From assembly GCA_009838195.1 (NCBI GenBank), contig VXSC01000018.1, positions 1-64,000 of the forward strand: a stretch of DNA of 64,000 nucleotides. The letters are read 5' to 3'. Positions 56,999 to 64,000 of this stretch are shown here, piece after piece. This stretch comes from Rhodothermaceae bacterium. GTDB taxonomy: Bacteria > Bacteroidota > Rhodothermia > Rhodothermales > Bin80. The stretch's first letter is position 1. Each line of letters starts with the position of its first letter. The position numbers and the translations under genes were made by a program. The notes beneath the pieces are model-generated. The model had not been told where the DNA came from. It did not search any database and was given only the letters and a program-made list of their open reading frames with translations.

Positions 56999-59026
56999 AT
57001 GCGTCAGGACATTAACCGGAATCCAACCCTTGACCTCATTCCTATAGGGGACATTCAGATCAACCCGAAATCCCGGGACGACATTGACCGTGTGTTGCGA
57101 GTCTTGCAAAAGATTGGCTCCACCAATTCATTACGGGAGCAGGTATTATCGGTTATGAAGAAGCATATGGCTGCTGCGGGGGTGCGACAGGATATTGGTC
57201 GACCTGGAATGAGCTATTGGCGCATGTTTGTTCTGATGGCGATAAAAAACACGCTCAAGTGTGACTACGACCGATTGGCAGCACTGGCGAATTCATACAT
57301 CCAATTACGCCAGATGCTGCAGCATGGAACTTGGGAAAGGGATTATCTCTACTCACATGTGGTCATACAGGACAACCTGGCTAAAATGACGGACGCTCTC
57401 ATGCGGGAGCTCAATCCCATTGTGACAAAGCAGGGTTTGAAGAGGTTGACCCCGCCTCCAGAGAGATCACAAACACTCCCGCGTACAGGGAGGAAGGCAA
57501 AAGGACCTCCTTCGGATGTCAGATGGCTCTATGATGCGGTAACACGATCTGTGGATACGGCGATCAAAGCCGCAAAGGCAAATGACTTCACAAGTTGGCG
57601 CCAACACGCATACCTGAAAAGAGTCTTTGAGAATGCCTACCAAATGCTTGACACGTCAAGCAGCTATTCGGGAGACCCGGATCTTGTGAAAAATTTTGTA
57701 AGAGTGTGCAATAAAAGAATAAAGAAATGCAAGAAAACGCATGCGATGATCGTAGAAGCCGATCCTGAATCTCCTTGGCTTGTCCAGCTGGGCGAGGCAA
57801 CCACGGAGGCAGAGAAACTTTATGACATGGTTGAGCCAAACAAAGTTAAAGTAACGGTTCTGACGAATGAATACCCACCTAATATTTATGGTGGCGCAGG
57901 AGTACATGTTAAGTATCTCGTCCGGGAATTAGCCAAGCATCATCGGGTGCAGGTCTATGCATTCGGGAAACAGAGGCGGAGTTCCGATGCTCTCAGCGTA
58001 AAGGGAATTGCAGATACAGGAGCGCCCAAGGGACAGGATGCCCGGTTCAACAAGCTCTTTAGTACTCTGCACCGCAACCAGGTGATGGCTGCTGCCGCCG
58101 AGGACACCCAGATTATTCATTGTCATACGTGGTATTCTCACTGGGCTGGTATTCTGGTTAAGCAGCTTACCGGAGGGAAGCTGGTGCTGACGACCCACAG
58201 TCTGGAGCCGCATCGGCCCTGGAAAGCAGAGCAATTGGGGCGTGCATACCACATGAGTTCCTGGATTGAGAAGACCGCATACCAGGAGGCGGATGCTGTG
58301 ATCGCGGTGTCACCTCAAATGAAAGAAGACGTTGTGTCGCTCTATGGAGTCAGCCGCAGGAGAGTTCATGTGATCCCCAATGGAATTGACCTGGAGGAAT
58401 ATCAACCTACGTTTGACGAGACCATCTTGCGAAGCTATGGGGTAAACCCGGAAATCCCCTATGTCCTGTTTGTGGGGAGAATCACCCGACAAAAGGGAAT
58501 CATTCACCTCCTGCATGCAATTGCTCATCTTGATCCAGGGACCCAGATCGTCTTGGCTGCCGGTGCTCCAGACACACCCGAAATTGAAGCGGAAATGATT
58601 CAGGAGGTTACTAAGCTCAAAAAGAGTGACGAGCACCATGTAGTCTGGATCCGTGAAATGATGCCCCCCTCCGAGTTGATTGTGCTCTACTCCCACGCCC
58701 AGGTCTTTGCGTGTCCATCGGTATATGAACCATTTGGAATTATTAATCTTGAGGCCATGGCGTGTGAAACAGCGGTCGTGGCAACCAACGTAGGCGGGAT
58801 TCCTATGGTTGTGGTAGATGGAGAAACAGGGTTTTTGGTCGAACTTGAGGGGGATGGGTTTGCAGAGCGACTAGCAGACAGCGTCAATCAATTAATGCGG
58901 GATCCTGAGCAGAGCCGCGCTATGGGACTCCAGGGGCGTGCGCGTGTCGAGGCCAAATTCAGCTGGGAAGTAGTCGCGAAGCAGACTGCAACACTGTATA
59001 AGCGTCTACTGACAAAAAGACGATAG
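56999..59026 (+). CDS. Fusion: ISNCY-like transposase N-terminal region + glycogen synthase-type glycosyltransferase
   Basis: One open frame of 675 codons. Residues 1-260 or so resemble the N-terminal part of ISNCY-family transposases: SRDDIDRVLRVLQKIG, IGRPGMSYWRMFVLMAIKNT, CDYDRLAALANSYIQLRQML and SDVRWLYDAVTRSVDTA, in the expected order and spacing. The region that should hold the first catalytic Asp (a DVHYPTD-like motif) instead reads RTGRKAKGPPSDV. Residues 277-675 (399 residues, the full usual length) are a GT-B glycosyltransferase of the glycogen/starch synthase kind: VTVLTNEYPPNIYGGAGVHV, LFVGRITRQKGI, EPFGIINLEAMACETAVV. An internal ATG at 57827 (MVEPNKVKVTV) could start a normal-sized enzyme. 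Whether the fused protein is made is unknown. Confidence 0.85.
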   Translation: MRQDINRNPTLDLIPIGDIQINPKSRDDIDRVLRVLQKIGSTNSLREQVLSVMKKHMAAAGVRQDIGRPGMSYWRMFVLMAIKNTLKCDYDRLAALANSYIQLRQMLQHGTWERDYLYSHVVIQDNLAKMTDALMRELNPIVTKQGLKRLTPPPERSQTLPRTGRKAKGPPSDVRWLYDAVTRSVDTAIKAAKANDFTSWRQHAYLKRVFENAYQMLDTSSSYSGDPDLVKNFVRVCNKRIKKCKKTHAMIVEADPESPWLVQLGEATTEAEKLYDMVEPNKVKVTVLTNEYPPNIYGGAGVHVKYLVRELAKHHRVQVYAFGKQRRSSDALSVKGIADTGAPKGQDARFNKLFSTLHRNQVMAAAAEDTQIIHCHTWYSHWAGILVKQLTGGKLVLTTHSLEPHRPWKAEQLGRAYHMSSWIEKTAYQEADAVIAVSPQMKEDVVSLYGVSRRRVHVIPNGIDLEEYQPTFDETILRSYGVNPEIPYVLFVGRITRQKGIIHLLHAIAHLDPGTQIVLAAGAPDTPEIEAEMIQEVTKLKKSDEHHVVWIREMMPPSELIVLYSHAQVFACPSVYEPFGIINLEAMACETAVVATNVGGIPMVVVDGETGFLVELEGDGFAERLADSVNQLMRDPEQSRAMGLQGRARVEAKFSWEVVAKQTATLYKRLLTKRR

Positions 59027-59088
59027 TACTGTTGCCGGACTACACAACAAGTGTCCGAGTCCAATTTTGATCAAGCAGGGAGCCTCCT

Positions 59089-60033
59089 CTACAGCTCCGC
59101 CGGTCGCATGTTGGGTTTGAATTTGTCCCCAAACCCGGAGTTGTTTGGTTCATAGGGCAGAACCGGTTCTGCATTCGCTCCGCCGTCAGGAATCTCATGG
59201 TCCAACGCCCACAGGATGCCATTCAAGGCTAGCTTACGCATGGACTCGTCCTTGAAATCATACGGGTGTCCAAGTGTAGTGAAGAATACTTTTGCAGGGA
59301 TTCCACTTGTTCCCGTGTATGTCTTGGTCCATGCTACCGGATTCGTAAGGGGAAACTGGTCCAAACGCCCCGCATTGGCGTGATTTGATTGCAATGCTGT
59401 GCCATTAAGAAGAACCTCGCTGTTTCCATGAAGCTTCCAATCTCCACCATCTACGTGGTAAAGCCAGGAATAAGCATCAAATCCGGTCACTCCACTGAGA
59501 ATCGGATGCGATTGCATCTGTTCTGCAATCTCTACACGGGTCAACGGAGCTTCACCATCATCAAAATGGCCATGGTGAGTGATCCACTGCTGACCGAAGA
59601 CACGCGTGGGCCAGTCGTTGTTCAAATGCTCTCTTTCTGCGTCATCCTTGTACAGGAATGCGTGCGTAGTTGTGCGAAACCCAACCATCGGCTTCCCGGA
59701 TTCGGCAAACTTCAGGATATAATGTGCCTGCGAGTCGGGAAGTGCACGAAATCGGGTGAAGAGAACCATCATGTCCGCATCCTCAAGCTGCTCTAACCCT
59801 TCAATATTATCCAATACATTCGGATCAATGAAACCCTCCTCATTCAACGCATAACAGATGCTGACCTCAAACCCATAATCCCTTTTTAATATTCTGGCCA
59901 GCATCGGCATGGATTCCTCCGAGCGGTATTCCTCATCTCCGGTTACAAATACGATGTGAGGTGTTGAGGACGTCTGTGCTGTACCGGTTCCCGCGAGGAA
60001 TAATCCGAGCACTACAATTAACAGAGTTCGCAT
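59089..60033 (-). CDS. ThuA-like (trehalose-utilisation family) exported protein
   Basis: A 314-residue exported protein with signal peptide MRTLLIVVLGLFLAGTGTAQ. The body is a class-I glutamine-amidotransferase-like fold of the ThuA group: HIVFVTGDEEYRSEESMPM, MMVLFTRFRALPD, KPMVGFRTTTHAF, and VFFTTLGHPYDF near the end. ThuA proteins have been linked to 3-keto-sugar and trehalose metabolism, but this one's substrate is unknown. The start at 60033 gives the clean signal peptide. It diverges from a sulfatase gene about 100 bases away. Confidence 0.88.
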   Translation of the reverse strand: MRTLLIVVLGLFLAGTGTAQTSSTPHIVFVTGDEEYRSEESMPMLARILKRDYGFEVSICYALNEEGFIDPNVLDNIEGLEQLEDADMMVLFTRFRALPDSQAHYILKFAESGKPMVGFRTTTHAFLYKDDAEREHLNNDWPTRVFGQQWITHHGHFDDGEAPLTRVEIAEQMQSHPILSGVTGFDAYSWLYHVDGGDWKLHGNSEVLLNGTALQSNHANAGRLDQFPLTNPVAWTKTYTGTSGIPAKVFFTTLGHPYDFKDESMRKLALNGILWALDHEIPDGGANAEPVLPYEPNNSGFGDKFKPNMRPAEL

Positions 60034-60134
60034 AATAGAGGCAGAGTTGTTTTGAAGCAATGTACAATATGGATGTTAAGATAGGAGTAGATGACCGTAT
60101 ATTAGATCCAAACCATTCGCAGGCGTATGCAACC

Positions 60135-61532
60135 ATGTACAGATTGATCCCTGTCTTACTTCTAATTGCCGCGTGTAACACTCCACAAAGGGCGCCAATC
60201 AACGTGCTGTTGTTGTACACGGATGACCAGAGATATAATACCATTGGCGCCTTGGGAAATGAGGAAATTAGAACGCCCAATATGGACGCACTCGTTCAGC
60301 AGGGCATCGCCTTCACTCATGCCCATACCATGGGAGGCCAACACGGTGCGCTCTGCGCTCCCAGCCGAGCAATGCTCATGACAGGGCGACCACTCTTTCG
60401 ACTAGATGGCACGGGAGATCATATTCCACCAGAGCACGTCATGTTGCCGGAGGTGGCAGCTGAGGCAGGATACGTGACGTTTGGTACCGGGAAATGGCAT
60501 AACGACCGCGGCTCTTTTGCACGGGCGTTCCAAACAGGAGACAATATTTTCATGGGGGGTATGCATTGGCCAAATGTAGGCGGGCACGAAGCACCCCAGT
60601 TACATGAATTTGATTCTACAGGTACGTACCCCAATACGGCCCGCCGTAACGTCGAAGGATACTCAAGCACACTCTACGCGGATGCAGCGATTGACTTTTT
60701 GGCGGAAGCCAGCGCAATGGACCAGCCGTTTTTTGCTTACGTATCCTTCACCTCGCCACACGATCCAAGAACTCCACCTGAACCCTTTGCGAGTTGGTAT
60801 CATCCAGATTCAATCTCTCTACCACCCAATTATTTGCCAGAGCATCCCTTTGATAATGGTGAGTTGAAGGTTCGGGACGAGATGCTTCGGGAGCACCCTC
60901 GAACTGAAATGATCGCACGTGAGGAACTCGCGCTTTATTACGGAATGATCAGTGAGCTGGATGCCCAGATCGGGCGCATTATCGATGCACTAGAAGAAAA
61001 TGGACAACTGGAAAACACCCTCATTGTGATGGCAGGGGACAATGGGCTGGCGGTTGGTAGCCACGGCCTTCTGGGAAAACAAAATCTTTATGAGCACAGC
61101 ATGCGGGTACCGCTCATCATCGCAGGCCCTGGGATTCCCGCAAATGAACAGCGAAGTCAGTTAGTCTACGTTTTCGACATTTTCCCAACTATTGCGGAAT
61201 ATCTGAGCCTCCCCTTGCCCCCAACCGTTGAGGGGGAAAGCCTACGGCCCATAATTGAGGACTCCCAGTTGCCGGGACGTCAGGCAGCATTTTATGCGTA
61301 TCGGGATCTTCAGCGTGGAGTGCGCACGGCAGATGGGTGGAAGCATATCCAGTATCAGGTAGATGGAGTCCACACCGAACAGCTCTTCGATCTGAACACG
61401 GATCCGTACGAGACGGAAAACCTGACAGCAGATTCCACACACGGATCGAAGCTTTCCGAGATTCGCGAGTTGCTCAAACAGGAAAGTGCAAGATGGTCTG
61501 ACCCCCTGGATCTGACCGTCCCCAATTGGTAG
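60135..61532 (+). CDS. Sulfatase, lipoprotein
   Basis: A 465-residue arylsulfatase-family enzyme. The signal peptide ends in lipobox IAAC (Cys14), so it is anchored in the envelope. The calcium-binding Asp pair is in LLYTDDQRYN, and the formylglycine site is CAPSRAMLMTGR with Cys74 to be modified. GTGKWHNDRG and MAGDNGLAVGSHGLLGKQN complete the active site. It needs a maturase (FGE or anSME) not seen in the window. It probably desulfates an algal or host polysaccharide; the exact substrate is unknown. ATG 60135 is chosen over 60060 for the signal peptide. Confidence 0.92.
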   Translation: MYRLIPVLLLIAACNTPQRAPINVLLLYTDDQRYNTIGALGNEEIRTPNMDALVQQGIAFTHAHTMGGQHGALCAPSRAMLMTGRPLFRLDGTGDHIPPEHVMLPEVAAEAGYVTFGTGKWHNDRGSFARAFQTGDNIFMGGMHWPNVGGHEAPQLHEFDSTGTYPNTARRNVEGYSSTLYADAAIDFLAEASAMDQPFFAYVSFTSPHDPRTPPEPFASWYHPDSISLPPNYLPEHPFDNGELKVRDEMLREHPRTEMIAREELALYYGMISELDAQIGRIIDALEENGQLENTLIVMAGDNGLAVGSHGLLGKQNLYEHSMRVPLIIAGPGIPANEQRSQLVYVFDIFPTIAEYLSLPLPPTVEGESLRPIIEDSQLPGRQAAFYAYRDLQRGVRTADGWKHIQYQVDGVHTEQLFDLNTDPYETENLTADSTHGSKLSEIRELLKQESARWSDPLDLTVPNW

Positions 61533-61534
61533 CG

Positions 61535-63922
61535 CTAAGGGCGAATGTGTTCTTCAAAAAGCTTGAGTATTCGACGGTATTCATCCGTCCAACTGGAAGG
61601 CTCCTGGAAGCCATGCCCTTCAACAGGATACAGGGCAATCTCCCAGTCTTCCTTGCCAAGCTCGATCAGACGCTGACCAAGTCGGACGATATCCTGGAAT
61701 TGCACATTCAGGTCGATCATGCCATGTGGCATGAGTAATGGGTCCTCCAACCCTTCTGCAAAGTTGATCGGTGAACTGCGGGCGAACGCCAAAGAGTCAG
61801 TTGCCGGTGTATTCAAAATGTTGGAGGTGTACGTGTGATTGTAGTGCGCCCAGTCCGTTACACTCCTCAGGGCTGCTCCAGCACCAAAGTGCTCCGGCTC
61901 CGTGAAGAGGGCCATCAAAGTAATGAACCCGCCGTAAGAGCCTCCGTAGATCCCGATATGGTCGGGGCCAATGCCATAGGTCTCTGTGATATACTGCGAC
62001 GCATCCACATAGTCTTGCAGATCGCGCCCTCCCATATGGCGGTAGATCGCTGTGCGCCAATCCCTACCATATCCGGCGGAGGCCCGAAAGTCAACTTGCA
62101 TGACCACATAACCCAGATCCGCCAGGAGGTTGTGGAACATGTATTCGCGGTAGTAGCTGGACCACCCGTCGTGGACATTCTGCATGTAACCTGCCCCATG
62201 CACAAAGAGGACTGCAGCACCATTGGGCTCAACTGGTTCAAAGACATGAGTCGGGACCATGACCCCATCAGACGCTTCAAAGTGAATCGTTTCCGGTGCA
62301 CGCCATGAATATGCAAGCCAGGTTTCGGTCTGTGAATGGGTGATCCGGGCAGCTTCCTCCGTGGGTACCTGCAAAAATACCTCGGGCGGACGGGTCTGAA
62401 TGGAATTCAAAATGCCAAGCATATCTCCGTCCGGTGCGATCACCGCTGCATTGCGTCCAGGCAATGTTGTCAGTCGCTCACGCTTTCCACCCATGACCGG
62501 CATCTGATAAAAATGACGTATTGATGGCGAGCCTTCGCTGCTGGTAAAAAACCATGTACGCCCGTCTTGGGAAAGTTCGGGGTCAAAAACCTCGAATGGA
62601 CCGTCGGTAAGCTGATTCACTTTGCCAGTTTCAACATTGACCGTATATAGGTGACTGTGGCCACTCGCTTCACTCTGGAAATAATAATGCCGGTTATCTG
62701 GAAGCCATCCACCGGTACTGCCACCTCCGAACCAGGAAATTCCCGGTCCCGCAATCCAGGCCTCATCATGTTGCCGGTCCAGGAGATCCAGTGTACCGGT
62801 CGCAGGATCCAGTCGTGCGAGCCATCGATCCTTGTTATCGTCTGTCCGCACCTCCAGGACTGCATGTTTGCCATCTGCGCTCCAAAACGGACCGAAGCTA
62901 AACAGCGCCCGCTTGGATTTGGATGAATCTACCCCTACTCCCTCTTCACGCATGTATTTTGGCACGTCGTAAGCCCCCTCAAGTTGATGCAGCTCAATCT
63001 GATACGTCGTATCGCGCGTCAAATCTTGTATATGAAGATTACGCTCCAGGGGTACTCGGCCTACTTTGACCCGCGCGTTAAGCACCTCCGTATAACCACT
63101 TTCGGTAACCCAGTCCATTGCCCGTGTGCGTTTACCGGACTCGGGGGGAGGAGAGGTTACAAAAGAGACGTAGCGCTCGGTTGGATCCAGTTGTAGTTGT
63201 GATATTGATTTTGATCCTGCATACCATGTTGGTGGCGGATTGAGTGCGTTTTCATCCCGTTCACGGGCAGCGTTACGGAGCTCGTCTTCTTCTTGCTCTT
63301 CACGGATGATTTCGAAGAGCTCGGACTGTTGCGCTTCGAGGAAAGCGTCCTGTTCATCCGGTTTTGATTCACTCGGAGCACGTCCATCCCTGAGGTCGGT
63401 GAGCTGAGCCAGAGTGCCGGAATCAAGAGACAGTTTATAGAGATTATCATCGCGCTCGAAAATGATCGCATCTCCTGCAAGGGAAAACCGGGGCGAAGCC
63501 TCAAATCCGCGTGTTTGGGTCAGGCGCGTTTGGGTACCCGTCTCGCGCTCGAAGAGATAGAGATCACCTCTTCGGACGTACACTTTGTAAGAAAAATCGG
63601 AGTCGTATACATGCTCCCCATGTTGCCAACCATCGAAGACGGGCCCTTGATTGAGCCGCTCATCGCGGGACACCTGTTGAGGTGTCAGGTCCTCGCGAGT
63701 AATCTTGAAGAGTGAATCACTTTCAAATTTCCCCATCGGGTTCCAGTTGAAATAGAGTGTTTGCCCATCTTCACTCCAGTATGGCGTGGAAGGCCAATCC
63801 CCGATGTAGGAAGCAGGGTCCTGCATGATCGTCGCTACGGAAAGCTCTGATTCTTGCGCGAACGCAGAGACGGTAAAAAACAGAACGAATAGCGAGGCGC
63901 TGATAGGTTTGAGAAAGTACAT
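61535..63922 (-). CDS. S9-family prolyl oligopeptidase-like peptidase, exported
   Basis: A 795-residue serine peptidase. The signal peptide is SASLFVLFFTVSAFAQ. An N-terminal beta-propeller (about residues 40-510) with WD-like blades (LSQDGRTWFFTSSEGSPSI) covers an alpha/beta-hydrolase domain. The catalytic triad is visible as the Ser of GIYGGSYGGFITLMAL, the Asp of HGMIDLNVQFQD and the His of PVEGHGFQEPSSW. This order fits dipeptidyl-peptidase-IV-like S9 enzymes that degrade peptides in the periplasm. It is convergent with the sulfatase gene, with only 2 bases between the stops. Nothing is seen in the last 78 bases of the window. Confidence 0.93.
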   Translation of the reverse strand: MYFLKPISASLFVLFFTVSAFAQESELSVATIMQDPASYIGDWPSTPYWSEDGQTLYFNWNPMGKFESDSLFKITREDLTPQQVSRDERLNQGPVFDGWQHGEHVYDSDFSYKVYVRRGDLYLFERETGTQTRLTQTRGFEASPRFSLAGDAIIFERDDNLYKLSLDSGTLAQLTDLRDGRAPSESKPDEQDAFLEAQQSELFEIIREEQEEDELRNAARERDENALNPPPTWYAGSKSISQLQLDPTERYVSFVTSPPPESGKRTRAMDWVTESGYTEVLNARVKVGRVPLERNLHIQDLTRDTTYQIELHQLEGAYDVPKYMREEGVGVDSSKSKRALFSFGPFWSADGKHAVLEVRTDDNKDRWLARLDPATGTLDLLDRQHDEAWIAGPGISWFGGGSTGGWLPDNRHYYFQSEASGHSHLYTVNVETGKVNQLTDGPFEVFDPELSQDGRTWFFTSSEGSPSIRHFYQMPVMGGKRERLTTLPGRNAAVIAPDGDMLGILNSIQTRPPEVFLQVPTEEAARITHSQTETWLAYSWRAPETIHFEASDGVMVPTHVFEPVEPNGAAVLFVHGAGYMQNVHDGWSSYYREYMFHNLLADLGYVVMQVDFRASAGYGRDWRTAIYRHMGGRDLQDYVDASQYITETYGIGPDHIGIYGGSYGGFITLMALFTEPEHFGAGAALRSVTDWAHYNHTYTSNILNTPATDSLAFARSSPINFAEGLEDPLLMPHGMIDLNVQFQDIVRLGQRLIELGKEDWEIALYPVEGHGFQEPSSWTDEYRRILKLFEEHIRP

Positions 63923-64000
63923 GTTACAATTTGAGATTAAGTGTGTCTAAGGCACAAAGGGCGTTTACCAACCGGATTTGATTGGCTGATTTGCAGTTTG

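Overview
The window reads as chromosome of a Bacteroidota/Rhodothermota-like bacterium with roughly balanced GC. The clues are a PorX-type response regulator with a PglZ domain, TonB-dependent receptors with N-terminal carboxypeptidase-regulatory-like domains, a thiamin (TPP) riboswitch in front of one receptor, Bacteroidota-style lipoproteins, a beta-propeller lipoprotein, a sulfatase, and a DUF1501/DUF1553 pair. This placement is inferred from gene content; no tree could be built.

Layout. 1-1240: 3' part of a 23S rRNA gene, the 5S gene and the rRNA terminator. 1250-4613: TPP riboswitch, predicted thiamin-responsive TonB receptor, VanZ-like protein. 4897-8678: purL, trxA, trxB. 8655-13850: DUF1501/DUF1553 pair bracketed by a direct repeat made of the proline dehydrogenase 3' end. 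13730-20369 (minus): proline dehydrogenase, HAD phosphatase, rho, folC, porX. 20534-24281: ferritin, MBL-fold hydrolase, DnaJ-like chaperone, accC. 24282-30563: accessory block holding an AT-rich operon (AraC/MGMT fusion plus PLP decarboxylase) and a decayed IS1634-like element that carries a group II intron, closed by a displaced, stop-containing copy of the accC 3' end. 30715-35333: second TonB receptor and two lipoproteins. 35537-39814: complete polyamine-type ABC transporter operon. 39894-44938: O-methyltransferase, trmB, glycosylasparaginase, ruvA, murJ. 45174-47083: tandem hairpins plus NYN-domain nuclease, a conserved unknown and yqgE. 47092-52477: folE, PTPS-like enzyme, HIT protein, outer-membrane barrel, CDF zinc exporter, coaE. 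52455-56798: PhoR/PhoB-like two-component pair and an SLC12-like permease. 56999-59026: glycogen-synthase-type glycosyltransferase fused in frame to a transposase-derived N-terminus. 59089-63922: ThuA-like protein, sulfatase, S9 peptidase.

The most notable points are: (1) two unrelated cargo blocks that each sit directly after the intact 3' end of a conserved gene (accC; proline dehydrogenase) and are closed by a second, degraded copy of that same 3' end in direct orientation, with no visible integrase; (2) an open reading frame joining an ISNCY-like transposase N-terminal region to a full-length GT4/GT5 glycogen synthase domain; (3) a nested mobile element in which a group II intron with intact domains V/VI but an RT-deleted maturase lies immediately inside the terminal inverted repeat of an IS; (4) an NYN nuclease gene whose start codon directly follows a perfect terminator-like hairpin and a second stem-loop.
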